Positions 32,880 through 42,673 are shown, counted from the stretch's first letter. The stretch: DNA of 64,000 nucleotides from UMGS1002 sp964570825 (GCA_964570825.1 CAZMZJ010000006.1:71926-135925); one strand, 5' to 3'. Notes: a model not told the origin generated them from the letters alone. Numbers and translations are program-made.

Positions 32880-33403
32880 TGTATTCTGTCGTGCCTTTCG
32901 TCGGTACTCATGTTATGTATTTTTTCCTGAGCGTACCCGTCGGCCGCACCCGGCTTTTTCGTGCCGGATAAAATTTCCCGGTAATGCTGGAGCACCGACT
33001 TACGGGTTATGATTCCCATGAACATCCCCCTGTCGTCAACCACGGGTACAAAGTTCTGCTCGGTCACGCGCACAATCAGCTCATCCATCGTGGCCCGTAT
33101 ATTCACCGCGGGGTTCCAGCCTTTCCGCAGTATCGAAGATATATGATAATTTTCCTGTTCCTTCAACGTACTCTCGCCGCTGTCTATTATATGCCAGAGG
33201 AAGTCGCCTTCGCTGACGGTTCCCGCATATGTGCCGTCGTCGTCTATCACCGGCATTGCGGTATAGCCGTGATGTCTCATTTTTTCGAGTCCCTGCCGCA
33301 GTGTCGCGCGGCTGTTGAGAAACGCAACCGATGATTTGACGGTTATAAGAAATATAATATTGTTCTTTCCGCCGACCATTTTGACCGCCTTTTCTGTATT
33401 CAT
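32876..33403 (-). CDS. Tandem CBS-domain protein
   Basis: A 175-residue cytosolic protein with two CBS motifs (residues about 22-85 and 95-150). The first contains GYTAMPVIDDDGTYAGTVSEGD and the second FVPVVDDRGMFMGIITRKSVL. Such proteins sense adenine nucleotides; the CbpB group in Firmicutes binds c-di-AMP and acts on Rel and pyruvate carboxylase, but assignment to it is uncertain. A weak AAGG site precedes ATG 33403. Coupled to ybaK. Confidence 0.8.
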   Translation of the reverse strand: MNTEKAVKMVGGKNNIIFLITVKSSVAFLNSRATLRQGLEKMRHHGYTAMPVIDDDGTYAGTVSEGDFLWHIIDSGESTLKEQENYHISSILRKGWNPAVNIRATMDELIVRVTEQNFVPVVDDRGMFMGIITRKSVLQHYREILSGTKKPGAADGYAQEKIHNMSTDERHDRIQ

Positions 33404-33485
33404 TATATTTGTGCCTTGAGCTGAAGTATCTATATTGGGTAAATGCCGAACGGCTGCTTTCGCCCAGCCGTTTTGTTTTCTGCGC

Positions 33486-35186
33486 CTATTCGCATTCAGG
33501 CGAGCGCCCCTCCTCGATCATTTCCTTCGCGGCTTTACGCTGCGTGTCGGTTATGCTTATGCCTCCGAGGATACGTGCGATCTCGTTTATGCGGCCTGCC
33601 TCGTCAAGCGTCGTGACCGTGGTTTCCGCGCGCCCGTCCTTTTCGGATTTTGATATAAGCATATGCTCGTCGGCAAGCGACGCAATCTGAGCTGAATGTG
33701 TGACGCAGAGCACCTGCGCTCCTTTTGCGATTTTTTTCAGCTTGATCCCGATCTTGCGCGAAGTTTTGCCCGAAACACCGGAGTCCACCTCGTCAAATAT
33801 CATAGTTGATATTCCGTCGTTTGCCGAAAGAACGCACTTAAGCGCCAGCATGATCCTCGAAAGCTCTCCGCCTGACGCGATTTTCACAAGAGGCATCGGC
33901 ATTTCTCCCGGGTTTGGGGCAATTAAAAATTCCACATCGTCGGCTCCGTCCGCTCTGAGCTCTGGGGCGGGCGTTACGCTTATTTCAAATTTAACACCCG
34001 GCATATCAAGGTACTGCAGCTCGCCGCACACCTCCTTTGACGCTGTTTCCGCATATCTGCGCCTTGCCTCTGAAATCTCACCGGCCGCGGCTCGTGCGGC
34101 CGTGTTTAACTTATGAATTTTCTCGGTCAGTTCTTTTATCCGTTCCTCTGAGTTTTCAAGCCTGTCGAGCTGAGCCGCGGCATCGTCCCTGAATTTAAGT
34201 ATCTCGTTTATGCCGGCTCCGTATTTCCGCCCGAGCCGCCTGATTATCTCAAGCCTGTCTTCGATTTTATCAAGCCGCGCCGTCGGGTCTTCGTCGCCTA
34301 TGTCTGTGTATGAGCGCAGCGTTCCGGCTATGTCCTCTATTTCGTATTTGAAGCTTTCGAGCTTGTCGGCTATCTCCGCCGCCTCTGGGATGACGCCGGA
34401 AAGCTGGCTTAGTGCCGCTGCAGATTTGCCGAGCAAGAGGAAGACCGAACCCTTGTCGCTCCCGTAAAGCGCTCTGTAAGCAAAATCAGTCTGCTTTGCG
34501 ATTTTCTCGGCGTTTTCAAGGCGCAGCCTCTCGGCATTAAGTTCTTCTTCCTCGCCGGGCTTCAGCTTGGCGGCGTTGATTTCGTTTATCTGGTATTCCA
34601 GCATATCGCGCATGCGCATTTTTCCGGCTTCGTCACACCGCAGCGACTCAAGCTCTTTTTCGGCGTTCCGCAGTTCGGAATACACCGCCGCATAATCAGC
34701 AAGTTTTTCGGATATTCCCGCATAAGCGTCAAGCAGCCGTAGATGGCTTGATTTCTGCATAAGCTTCTGGTTGTCATGCTGGCCGTGAATGCTTATCAGT
34801 GTTTTTCCGACTTCGCGCAGCATTGCCTGCGTCACAGCCTGACCGTTAATTCTCGCCGAGCTTCTGCCGTCAATGCCTACCGTTCTTGTGAGAAGCAGGC
34901 ATCCGTCCGAACAGTCAATGCCGCCCGTATAATCTATTCCGTATTCGGCGAGAAGGGCGAGAGTTTCCGCTCCTGCGCCGTCGAACAGCGCCGTGACCGA
35001 CGCCTTATCCTCTCCGTTTCTTATCAGGTCGCGCGGAGCCCGGCTTCCGAGGAGCAGCCCGATGCTGTCGATTATAATAGACTTGCCCGCGCCGGTTTCG
35101 CCGGTGAGCGATGTAAAGCCGCCGGAAAATTCAATATCCGCCGATTTTATCACCGCGATATTTTTTATCTGCAACGATTTCAGCAT
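33486..35186 (-). CDS. recN: DNA repair protein RecN
   Basis: A 566-residue SMC-like ATPase that acts early at double-strand breaks. N-terminal Walker A GETGAGKS (near residue 36) is followed by a long coiled coil. The C-terminal half has SGGELSRIMLALK (ABC signature) and IFDEVDSGVSG (Walker B). ATG 35186 is taken; a GTG one codon earlier is possible. It stands 79 bp after argR, the typical argR-recN order. Confidence 0.95.
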   Translation of the reverse strand: MLKSLQIKNIAVIKSADIEFSGGFTSLTGETGAGKSIIIDSIGLLLGSRAPRDLIRNGEDKASVTALFDGAGAETLALLAEYGIDYTGGIDCSDGCLLLTRTVGIDGRSSARINGQAVTQAMLREVGKTLISIHGQHDNQKLMQKSSHLRLLDAYAGISEKLADYAAVYSELRNAEKELESLRCDEAGKMRMRDMLEYQINEINAAKLKPGEEEELNAERLRLENAEKIAKQTDFAYRALYGSDKGSVFLLLGKSAAALSQLSGVIPEAAEIADKLESFKYEIEDIAGTLRSYTDIGDEDPTARLDKIEDRLEIIRRLGRKYGAGINEILKFRDDAAAQLDRLENSEERIKELTEKIHKLNTAARAAAGEISEARRRYAETASKEVCGELQYLDMPGVKFEISVTPAPELRADGADDVEFLIAPNPGEMPMPLVKIASGGELSRIMLALKCVLSANDGISTMIFDEVDSGVSGKTSRKIGIKLKKIAKGAQVLCVTHSAQIASLADEHMLISKSEKDGRAETTVTTLDEAGRINEIARILGGISITDTQRKAAKEMIEEGRSPECE

Positions 35187-35265
35187 CACTTAACCGTCCG
35201 ATGTATATAAAATTTAAGAGGGAAGGGAGAACACAAAATGCGGATTTCGATGCCGCCCGCGGATA

Positions 35266-35721
35266 TTATGCTCTCAGCTTCTGCTCGCGGTAGCTTCCGC
35301 AGAAATTTCTTGCGGTTTCCTCGCTGCGAGTTACAATAATTATCGTGTCGTCACCGCCGACGCATCCGAGAATGCCCGGAGTCTTCGCGGCATCGATTCC
35401 GGCGGCGACAGCCTGCGCCATTCCGGGGTAAGTTGTGACGACAATCAGATTGTTTGCATAATCGATATTTGTGATCGCTCCGAGCAGGGTTTCGTTTATT
35501 TTTGTGATTGCCTCCGCCCCCGAGCTCATCGGGATCACATAGCGGTATGAACCATCGCTGGTCAGAATTTTTGTGAGCTTCAGTTCGCGTATATCGCGGG
35601 AAACTGTCGCTTGTGTCACACAGTAGCCGAGCATTCTGAGCTTATTGATCAGTTCCTCCTGAGTTTGCACCGACTGCTCGGATACAAGCTTTAGAATTGA
35701 TTCCTGTCTTGAGGATTTCAT
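35266..35721 (-). CDS. argR: Arginine repressor ArgR/AhrC
   Basis: A 151-residue hexameric regulator. The N-terminal winged-helix domain has VTQATVSRDIRELKL; the C-terminal arginine-binding/trimer domain has GILGCVGGDDTIIIVTRS. It controls arginine synthesis and catabolism genes. AAAGGCTG lies before the ATG. It sits between nadK and recN as in most clostridial genomes. Confidence 0.95.
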   Translation of the reverse strand: MKSSRQESILKLVSEQSVQTQEELINKLRMLGYCVTQATVSRDIRELKLTKILTSDGSYRYVIPMSSGAEAITKINETLLGAITNIDYANNLIVVTTYPGMAQAVAAGIDAAKTPGILGCVGGDDTIIIVTRSEETARNFCGSYREQKLRA

Positions 35722-35760
35722 GTTATTTCAGCCTTTCTGAATATTATACTCGGGTGTTTT

Positions 35761-36645
35761 TCAATGTCCGCCTGTCATTTTCTGACTGAGCACATTATAG
35801 AATCCGCGGTCTTTGAGAGTGATAAGGCGCGTGGTCTTATCCGATTTTGTAATCCGCACCACCTCGCCGCGGAAAAGCTCGTAGTTGATTCTGCCGTCTA
35901 TTGTCAAAAAGAGATTTCGCTCGCGCTCGCAGATGTTCTTGACGTCGAGCACCGCGCTGTCGGGGAAGATGAGCGGACGAGCCGTCAGCGAGTGCGGGCA
36001 TATAGGGGTTACGCAGAAGCATTTGAGCCGCGGGTCTGTTATCGGGCCTCCCGCCGCCATGGAGTAGGCGGTTGAGCCTGTGGGTGTCGCGATTATCAGA
36101 CCGTCCGCGCGGTATGTAGTCACCTGCGCGCCGCCCTCGGCAAGTTCGAGGTCAACTATCCGCGCGATCGAACCGTTTGAGATGACCGCGTCGTTGAGCG
36201 CGAAGGACGATATTTTTTTCTGCCCGTTTGCATCGAGCATAGTAACCGCAAGCATCGAGCGCTCGTCTATCGAATAGCTGCCGTCGAACAGCTTTGACAG
36301 CATTCGTATCTCGTCCATTTCAAGCTCGGTCATATAGCCGAGCCGGCCAAGGTTGATGCCTAAAATCGGGGTTTTGTTGATCGCGGCCCGGCGCGACGCC
36401 TCAAGAATTGTTCCGTCCCCTCCGAGCACCGCCAGAATATCTGCGCGGGCATAAACCTCGTCAATCGGCAGGTAAACAAATTCGCGCCGCGAGCGTCTTG
36501 CCCTGCTCAGCTTTTCTCTGGCTGATGAAGCGATAAGCACTTCGCAGCCGAACTTAATAAATCTGTCTGCGACAGCCATTGCTGCGGAAGCTTTTTCGCT
36601 TATATTGAAATTAGTTATTATGCCGACTTTTTTTATTTCATTCAT
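35761..36645 (-). CDS. nadK: NAD kinase
   Basis: A 294-residue enzyme that phosphorylates NAD to NADP. The family motif GGDGT is in AVLGGDGTILEASR, then NLGRLGYMTE and a TPTGSTAYSMAAGGP motif. The ATP/polyphosphate site sits in the first domain. AAAGGG precedes the ATG. Neighbours are tlyA (45 bp upstream) and argR. Confidence 0.95.
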   Translation of the reverse strand: MNEIKKVGIITNFNISEKASAAMAVADRFIKFGCEVLIASSAREKLSRARRSRREFVYLPIDEVYARADILAVLGGDGTILEASRRAAINKTPILGINLGRLGYMTELEMDEIRMLSKLFDGSYSIDERSMLAVTMLDANGQKKISSFALNDAVISNGSIARIVDLELAEGGAQVTTYRADGLIIATPTGSTAYSMAAGGPITDPRLKCFCVTPICPHSLTARPLIFPDSAVLDVKNICERERNLFLTIDGRINYELFRGEVVRITKSDKTTRLITLKDRGFYNVLSQKMTGGH

Positions 36646-36690
36646 GAATTACCCTTTCTCCGCCTCTAAACCTTTCTGCCCGCAGTCCAT

Positions 36691-37485
36691 TTACCGTCCC
36701 AAGCCGGCAATCTCTTTGATTTTTACGTCCGAAAGCCCGGGCGAGTCAATTCCGAGCCTGAAGGCCGCAAGATATTCGGTGTTTCCGTCACCGCCGGTCA
36801 CCGGCGATTTTATAACTCCAAGACATCCGAAACCCGACGCCAGAGCGCAGTCAAGCACTTTTTTTATGGCAGCGGCATGAAATCTTCTGTCTTTTACTAT
36901 TCCGCCGCGGCAAACCGCCTCGCGCCCCGCCTCGAACTGCGGTTTGATAAGGCTGACAAAATATCCGCCGCCGCGCAGTATCTGAGGAAGTCCCGGGATT
37001 ATATAAGTCTGCGAAATGAACGAAACGTCCATTGTGACGATATCGAATCCCGAGCCGAGCCCGCCGGTATCGCCCTCTGCAAGTCTGCGCGCGTTAAATT
37101 TTTCTATTGAAGTAACTTTGCCGTTCGCCCTCAGCCTGATGTCAAGCTGCCCGCAGCCCGAATCGACCGCCGTGACGTGCGCCGCGCCGCGCTGAAGCAG
37201 GCAATCGGTAAAGCCGCCCGTCGAGGCTCCGATGTCAGCCGCCCGCATACCGGATACGTCAATGCCAAAAGCTTCAAGCGCCGCCTCAAGCTTCAGCCCG
37301 CCGCGCGACACATATCTGTCGCTTCTCAGCACTAAAACCTCATGCGCCAAAGTTTCGTCAACCGGTTCGGACGGTTTTTCAGCCGTATGCCCGTCGATTA
37401 TCACCGAGCCGTTCTCAATCAGTATTTTAGCCTGCTGACGGCTCTTTGCGTGTCCGCGGGTGAAAACATAAAGGTCAGCCCTCAT
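36691..37485 (-). CDS. tlyA: TlyA-family rRNA 2'-O-cytidine methyltransferase
   Basis: A 264-residue protein. The N-terminal S4 RNA-binding domain (residues 1-60, RADLYVFTRGHAKSRQQAKILIENG) is joined to an FtsJ-like SAM methyltransferase with DIGASTGGFTDCLLQRGA. TlyA methylates 16S C1409 and/or 23S C1920, and affects capreomycin sensitivity. GGGGGTG precedes ATG 37485. The gene lies 41 bp after ispA. Confidence 0.92.
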   Translation of the reverse strand: MRADLYVFTRGHAKSRQQAKILIENGSVIIDGHTAEKPSEPVDETLAHEVLVLRSDRYVSRGGLKLEAALEAFGIDVSGMRAADIGASTGGFTDCLLQRGAAHVTAVDSGCGQLDIRLRANGKVTSIEKFNARRLAEGDTGGLGSGFDIVTMDVSFISQTYIIPGLPQILRGGGYFVSLIKPQFEAGREAVCRGGIVKDRRFHAAAIKKVLDCALASGFGCLGVIKSPVTGGDGNTEYLAAFRLGIDSPGLSDVKIKEIAGLGR

Positions 37486-37526
37486 TTATTCACCCCCTGT
37501 TGTGCATTTGTTCTTTGCCTGCAGTT

Positions 37527-38435
37527 TCAATGATCTCTGTCAAGCAGGTAATAGGCAAGCGCGCACAGCATCTCGCTGCCGGGATATGCGGATATTGCGG
37601 AAACAGCAATATCAGTCAGCTCCGCGGCATATTTCTTTGCGTCTTCCGGACTGAAGTATGTCATGAAAGTAGTCTTGTGGCGCGCGGCGTCCTTGCCGCA
37701 GTTTTTCCCGAGCAGTCCGGAGTCGCCGGTCACATCGAGAATATCGTCTATTATCTGGAATACAAGCCCGATTTTTTCGGCGTAGTTGGTCGCTGCGAGT
37801 GTTTTCGCGTCTCCCTTGTCAAGGCCGGCCGCCATGCAGCCGAGCAGAGCCGAAGCACGTATGAGGGCACCGGTCTTTAGCTTGTGCAGGCGCAGCAGCG
37901 TTTCAAAATCGAGATCGGCCCGCTCGCCTGCCATATCGAGTATCTGCCCTCCGACCATACCGAAGCTCCCGGCCGCTTTTGCAAGCGCGACGACAGCCGA
38001 CGCAGCGGTAAGATCGCTTACATATCTGTTTTGGGCGGTGATTTCAAAAGCATATGTCAGGAGGGCGTCGCCGGTAAGCATGGCGTTCGCCTCGCCGAAA
38101 GCCTTGTGGCAGGTCGGGCGCCCGCGTCGCATATCGTCGTTATCCATGCAGGGCAGGTCGTCGTGTATTAACGAATAGGTGTGTACCATTTCCACAGCCG
38201 AGGCGAAAGGCAATGCCGCCCGGTCGTCTCCGCCGAATAGCCGGCAGAATTCAATGACAAGCGCGGGCCTTATACGTTTTCCTCCCGCGAAAACGCTGTA
38301 GCGCTCGGCGTCGAGCAGCACCTGCAGCTGCCTGTCGTTTGCCGCGAGATAACCGTGAAGGGCATTCTCGGTCAGTTTCGCGTCAGCTTTTAGCAGTTCG
38401 TCAACTGCCGAGTAATCCATAAATTCGGTCTTCAT
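37527..38435 (-). CDS. ispA: Geranyl/farnesyl diphosphate synthase
   Basis: A 302-residue prenyltransferase making C10-C15 diphosphates for undecaprenyl-P and quinones. The first Asp-rich motif is HDDLPCMDNDD (typical of the bacterial type with two residues between the Asp pairs). The second is IIDDILDVTGD. ATG 38435 has GGGAGGG upstream; the 26 extra codons to 38513 overlap xseB without a ribosome site. Partner genes dxs and ispD-H are not in the window. Confidence 0.95.
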   Translation of the reverse strand: MKTEFMDYSAVDELLKADAKLTENALHGYLAANDRQLQVLLDAERYSVFAGGKRIRPALVIEFCRLFGGDDRAALPFASAVEMVHTYSLIHDDLPCMDNDDMRRGRPTCHKAFGEANAMLTGDALLTYAFEITAQNRYVSDLTAASAVVALAKAAGSFGMVGGQILDMAGERADLDFETLLRLHKLKTGALIRASALLGCMAAGLDKGDAKTLAATNYAEKIGLVFQIIDDILDVTGDSGLLGKNCGKDAARHKTTFMTYFSPEDAKKYAAELTDIAVSAISAYPGSEMLCALAYYLLDRDH

Positions 38436-38481
38436 TATAACCCTCCCAGATATGCCGGGGCTTGTTCCCCGGGTATTTTGT

Positions 38482-38739
38482 TCAAACGTCGGTTTTTTCC
38501 GATGTAAAATCAAACGCTTTCATGTTCATGCTTCCGTCGGCGGTATTCTGCAGAATTTTAATTTTTGCTTCGGTTTTGTCAAGCTCTTCCGAACATATGC
38601 GTATAAGGCCGACGCCTTCCTCATATAGCTTCAGAGATTCGTCAAGTGAGAGACTTCCGCTCTCGAGCAGGCGCACTACTTCCTCAAGCCGTGCGAGCGA
38701 CTCCTCAAAGCTTTTTTTCCCGTTATCCAAGACTTCCAT
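38482..38739 (-). CDS. xseB: Exonuclease VII small subunit
   Basis: An 85-residue protein, mostly two helices, with the family signature SFEESLARLEEVVRLLESG and SLDESLKLYEEGVGLIRICSEEL. It forms the XseA-XseB hetero-oligomer that degrades single-stranded DNA from both ends. ATG 38739 is 3 bp beyond the xseA stop, so translation is probably coupled. Confidence 0.95.
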   Translation of the reverse strand: MEVLDNGKKSFEESLARLEEVVRLLESGSLSLDESLKLYEEGVGLIRICSEELDKTEAKIKILQNTADGSMNMKAFDFTSEKTDV

Positions 38740-38741
38740 AA

Positions 38742-39956
38742 TCAGACCTCTGTATTTGTATTCTCAATTACGGCCCGCGCCGAGCCGCTTCTGAACCTGA
38801 TATTTACGCTATCGCCCCTTGACAGCGCAGACGCGTTTGTCACCGCCCTGCCGTGAGCATCGGACACAACGGCGTAGCCGCGCGCGAGCACCGCAAGCGG
38901 GCTGAGCGCCTCAAGGCGGGCGGCTCTGGTATTCAAGCCCTCGCGCAGCGAGCTGATTTTTCTTTCTCCGGCTTTTCCAAGCTGTTCGAGCAGGCCGTCA
39001 AGCTCGATTCTGCGGTCGGCGGTAATGCGCCCCGGGTTTGAAAGTATTCTTGACCCCGCAAGGCGTTCGATTGTGCGCCGCCGCTCGGCGAGCATTCTCG
39101 GCAAAGCCGACTCGCAGCGCCCTGAGAGCATATTTAACTTTGCCTTCATCTCAAGCCTGTCAGGCACGGCAAGCTCTGCGGCGGCAGACGGCGTCGGGGC
39201 CCGCAGGTCGGCGGCAAAGTCGCAGATGGTAAAGTCGGTTTCATGTCCGACAGCTGAGATAACCGGAATTTCCGAGCTGGCGACGGTACGCGCCAGCGTT
39301 TCATTGTTGAAAGCCCAGAGGTCCTCGAGCGAGCCGCCGCCTCGCCCGATAATAATTGTGTCGACTCTGAATTTTTCGTTGAAGTACCTGATTCCGGCGC
39401 ACAGCTGCCCGGGAGCTGACGCCCCCTGCACCTGCGCCGGGTATATGAACACCTCGGCTGCCGGCCAGCGGCGTCCGAGAACATTTTTCATGTCGCGTAT
39501 CACCGCCCCGGTCGGAGAGGTGACAATTCCGATTTTTTTAGGGAAGCGGGGGATCGGACGCTTGCGCGAGACGTCGAAGATTCCTTCTTCCTCAAGCTTT
39601 TTCTTCAGCTGCTCGTAAGCGAAGTAAAGCGCCCCGACGCCGTCGGGCTGTATGTCGTCGGCGTAGATCTGATACACTCCGTCGCGCACGAATGCGGAAA
39701 CCCGCCCGTGAACGACCACCTTCATCCCGTCTTCCGGAACAAAGCCGAGATTTTGCGCGTCAGAGCGGAACATTACCACTTTAATCGCGCTTTTCTCGTC
39801 CTTGAGAGTGAAATAATAATGACCTGTATAATGGTTTTTGAAGTTTGAGATTTCCCCTCTGACATAAAGTCCCGAGAAAAACGGCACGCTGTCGAAAACG
39901 GCCTTTATATACTCATTGAGCTGCGAGACCGATATCAGATTTTTATTTTCCTGCAA
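38742..39956 (-). CDS. xseA: Exonuclease VII large subunit
   Basis: A 404-residue nuclease. The N-terminal OB fold (SVSQLNEYIKAVFDS ... VRGEISNFKNHYTGHYYFTLKDE) precedes the catalytic domain (GIVTSPTGAVIRDM, IGRGGGSLEDLWAFN, VGHETDFTICD) and C-terminal helices. TTG 39956 is chosen: a GGGGAG site lies 8 bases upstream and family members start just before ISVSQL. The 33 upstream codons lie inside the Kae1-like gene, which it overlaps by 14 bp. Confidence 0.93.
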   Translation of the reverse strand: MQENKNLISVSQLNEYIKAVFDSVPFFSGLYVRGEISNFKNHYTGHYYFTLKDEKSAIKVVMFRSDAQNLGFVPEDGMKVVVHGRVSAFVRDGVYQIYADDIQPDGVGALYFAYEQLKKKLEEEGIFDVSRKRPIPRFPKKIGIVTSPTGAVIRDMKNVLGRRWPAAEVFIYPAQVQGASAPGQLCAGIRYFNEKFRVDTIIIGRGGGSLEDLWAFNNETLARTVASSEIPVISAVGHETDFTICDFAADLRAPTPSAAAELAVPDRLEMKAKLNMLSGRCESALPRMLAERRRTIERLAGSRILSNPGRITADRRIELDGLLEQLGKAGERKISSLREGLNTRAARLEALSPLAVLARGYAVVSDAHGRAVTNASALSRGDSVNIRFRSGSARAVIENTNTEV

Positions 39957-40914
39957 CCGAGCCACTCCCCTCGAGGTATTTTGCCCTGCATAAGAGAGCC
40001 GTTCCCGCCGCGTTGTCCGACAAGAAAGCCGGCTCTGAAAAGAAAACATTTCCAAGACTGTGCAGCATGGATTTGATTATTGAATTGCTCATCACGCCTC
40101 CGGCGTAAAGCACCGGCGTGTCGGGATACTGCGACCGCAGATTTTTTGAAAGCTCCAAAAGCGTCGCGCCCACGAAACGCAGCACATATGCTGCGGTCAG
40201 GTTCCTGTCGCCTGTGGTTTTGAGCATCCCCGCCGCAAGGTTTTCAAGACCAGAAAGGTTGCATTCGAGTTTGTTGACCGCCACGCGAGGCTTCGGCACC
40301 GGCAGGGTGTTTGAGAGCGCCAGCTTTTCAAGCTCCGGGCCGCATGGAAATTTCAGCCCCATCGCAACGCCCGCGCGGTCGATCGCCTGTCCGGCGTTCA
40401 GATCTTTGGTTCCGCCGAGCAGCTTTATTTCAAATCCGCCCGGCTTGGGAGTCGCAAAAACGATTTCCGTAGTCCCGCCCGACACATGGAAAGCGCAGAA
40501 AGCGCCGTTCAAAAGCGTGGCAAGCGCGCCGGACGAATATGCGGCTGCCATAATGTGACCGTCCTGATGCGAAAAACCGAACACCGGGATACCGAGACCC
40601 GCCGCAAATGAGTGCGCCGCAGCCTCGCCTGTGAGGAAGCAAGGCATATACGACCCTTCCGCGTCACGCGGGGCAACCGAGCAGCCGACCGCCGCAGGCT
40701 CAAATCCGTCGAGCGCCGCACGCAGCCGCTCCATAAGCGGCGGCAGATTTTTCACATGGGCGAAAACCGCGTCGCTCTGGCGCAGCCCCGCCTCGCCTTC
40801 TTTTACGGGGAGGGGGATTTTGATGTTTGCCGTGACAATCCCGTCCGCGCCGCAGACAGCCGCCGAGGTGGTGTAGTTGCTCGTGTCAATTCCGACAAAG
40901 CAGACCTTTTTCAT
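39943..40914 (-). CDS. Kae1/TsaD-like protein (peptidase M22 fold)
   Basis: A 323-residue ASKHA-fold protein resembling TsaD. It has GIDTSNYTTSAAV at the start, the metal-binding HxxxH as His116-His120 (SHQDGHIMAA), and VSGGTTEIV and AIDRAGVAMGL phosphate/nucleotide loops. It is shorter and diverges in the C-terminal part, and it belongs to the clostridial paralogue group found with nusB-xseA, not to the true tsaD for t6A synthesis. Activity unknown. The xseA start overlaps its 3' end. Confidence 0.85.
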   Translation of the reverse strand: MKKVCFVGIDTSNYTTSAAVCGADGIVTANIKIPLPVKEGEAGLRQSDAVFAHVKNLPPLMERLRAALDGFEPAAVGCSVAPRDAEGSYMPCFLTGEAAAHSFAAGLGIPVFGFSHQDGHIMAAAYSSGALATLLNGAFCAFHVSGGTTEIVFATPKPGGFEIKLLGGTKDLNAGQAIDRAGVAMGLKFPCGPELEKLALSNTLPVPKPRVAVNKLECNLSGLENLAAGMLKTTGDRNLTAAYVLRFVGATLLELSKNLRSQYPDTPVLYAGGVMSNSIIKSMLHSLGNVFFSEPAFLSDNAAGTALLCRAKYLEGSGSVAGK

Positions 40915-40985
40915 TATTTGACGATACCTTTCTGCCGACCGTAAGTGCCGCGCCGGGACGGGCGCGACACCCGCAGACTTGAAAA

Positions 40986-41420
40986 TTATTTTCCGATCTT
41001 TTTCTCGCCGTCCCGGGCGGCTTCTTCTATTGCGTCCTTTGTGGCGTTGAGAACTCCGTTGACGAACGGCCGGGCCTTTTCGTCGTCGTATTTTTTAACC
41101 AGCTCAATGGCCTCGTTTATGGAAACGCTGTGGGGAATGCTGTCCATATAAAGCATCTCCCAGATGCAGAGGCGGATGGCCGAGCGTGAAATACCCGACA
41201 TACGGTATGTTTTCCATCCATGGGAGTGCTCGCTTATCATTTTGTCAATTTCCGCGAGGTGTTCAATCACGCCGAAATAAGCGGCGCGGACATAGCTGTC
41301 CTCGCCGATCTCCCGGGCTTCGGTGGAAACGCTGAAAATTCTGTGGGCGCTGTCGTCGGGGTGGAAATCAGTTTCAAACAGCAGTCCGAGCACTGCCTCT
41401 CTCGCTTCACGTCTTGTCAT
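40986..41420 (-). CDS. nusB: Transcription antitermination factor NusB
   Basis: A 144-residue all-helical RNA-binding protein that works with NusE(S10) at boxA of rRNA operons. Family start TRREAREAVLGLLFETDF is seen, then later SRSAIRLCIWEML and SINEAIELVKKYDDEKARPFVNGVL. It is the first gene of the minus-strand run. AAAGGA lies before the ATG. Confidence 0.95.
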   Translation of the reverse strand: MTRREAREAVLGLLFETDFHPDDSAHRIFSVSTEAREIGEDSYVRAAYFGVIEHLAEIDKMISEHSHGWKTYRMSGISRSAIRLCIWEMLYMDSIPHSVSINEAIELVKKYDDEKARPFVNGVLNATKDAIEEAARDGEKKIGK

Positions 41421-41662
41421 TTGTTTATGGAATCCTTTCGCACATCAGGCCTTACGCATATTTGTCCATTTTATGTCATTATACATTTTAGCGGGGATAA
41501 AGTCAAGATAAGAGTGAATAATTCCTCTGAATGAATGAATATTTCACGCCTGTCCGTGTATTTTTAATCTATATTAACAAATGATATACCATATAACGGT
41601 GTTATATTCCGCATGCGGCTCCGCATAAACTTATTCAGTAAATAAAACAGGTGGTATACGGC

Positions 41663-42673
41663 ATGAACATGAAAAAGAAGGTATGCTGTTTATTGATAGT
41701 CGCTCTTGCGCTTGCCGCATTGTCGCTCTGCGCTGCCTGCGGAAGAAAAAGCGATGAGGATTCGGTTTATGCCGAGGGCGGGTATATAAAGTATATTAAC
41801 TTTGATGTTCCATTTTGCGCGATGCGCGACGCGCTTGCTGCCGACATATCTTCATACGGCGCTGCGAATCATATCTGCTGGATAGAAATTCTCGCCTATC
41901 TCGCATCGAAAAACGGCGGGAATTTCTCGTCATATAAATCTGCCGACGTAAAAAAACTCATGGGAAAGCTGTCGGACGGGAGCGCCGTCGCTTCGCATGT
42001 CAGCAACACAAAGCTGTATAACTATTACATTGAAGCCTACGGCGCGATACTTGGCGGCATGGTGGGTGAATATACCGAGGTGAAAGTATCGGGCGACGGC
42101 GCCGAGACGCGCACTGAAAAATACGGCCTGCGTGTATTCTCGCCAATCGCCGCAGGATATTATTACAGCGACTTCGACGATTTCGGGGCGTCGCGCTCAT
42201 ACGGCTACCGCCGCGAGCATCTCGGCCACGACCTGATGGGCAGCATAGGGACGCCTGTTATCGCGGTTGAGAGCGGATATGTCGAGGCGTGCGGCTGGAA
42301 CCAGTACGGCGGCTGGCGGATCGGCATCCGTTCCTTTGACGGTCTGCGCTACTATTACTATGCCCATCTGCGCAAAAGCCACCCGTACAACGATATGTAT
42401 GCCGGTAAAATTGTCAACGCGGGCGAGGTAATAGGGTACCTCGGAATGACGGGATACAGCACAAGGGAAAACACGAACAACATTGACACTCCGCATCTTC
42501 ACTACGGCCTGCAGATAATTTTCGATCCATCCCAGAAAGACGGCTGGAACCAGATCTGGATTGATATGTACGAACTGACGCGCTTTTTCACCGCCAACCG
42601 CGCGCAGACGGTGAAAAAGGACGGGGAATCGTATTCAAAAATATATTACATATATCCCGAAACGCCGGACTGA
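41663..42673 (+). CDS. Lipoprotein M23 metallopeptidase
   Basis: A 336-residue lipoprotein. The signal peptide ends in SLCAAC (Cys about 23). The N-terminal region is helical. The C-terminal M23 (lysostaphin/LytM-like) domain has the Zn ligands HLGHDLMG (His, x3, Asp) and HLHYG, with GTPVIAVESGYVEACGWNQYGGW and YYYAHL around them. It probably cuts peptidoglycan cross-links or acts in sporulation-related wall work. ATG 41663 has AGGTGG upstream; the GTG at 41651 lies within that site. Confidence 0.85.
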   Translation: MNMKKKVCCLLIVALALAALSLCAACGRKSDEDSVYAEGGYIKYINFDVPFCAMRDALAADISSYGAANHICWIEILAYLASKNGGNFSSYKSADVKKLMGKLSDGSAVASHVSNTKLYNYYIEAYGAILGGMVGEYTEVKVSGDGAETRTEKYGLRVFSPIAAGYYYSDFDDFGASRSYGYRREHLGHDLMGSIGTPVIAVESGYVEACGWNQYGGWRIGIRSFDGLRYYYYAHLRKSHPYNDMYAGKIVNAGEVIGYLGMTGYSTRENTNNIDTPHLHYGLQIIFDPSQKDGWNQIWIDMYELTRFFTANRAQTVKKDGESYSKIYYIYPETPD

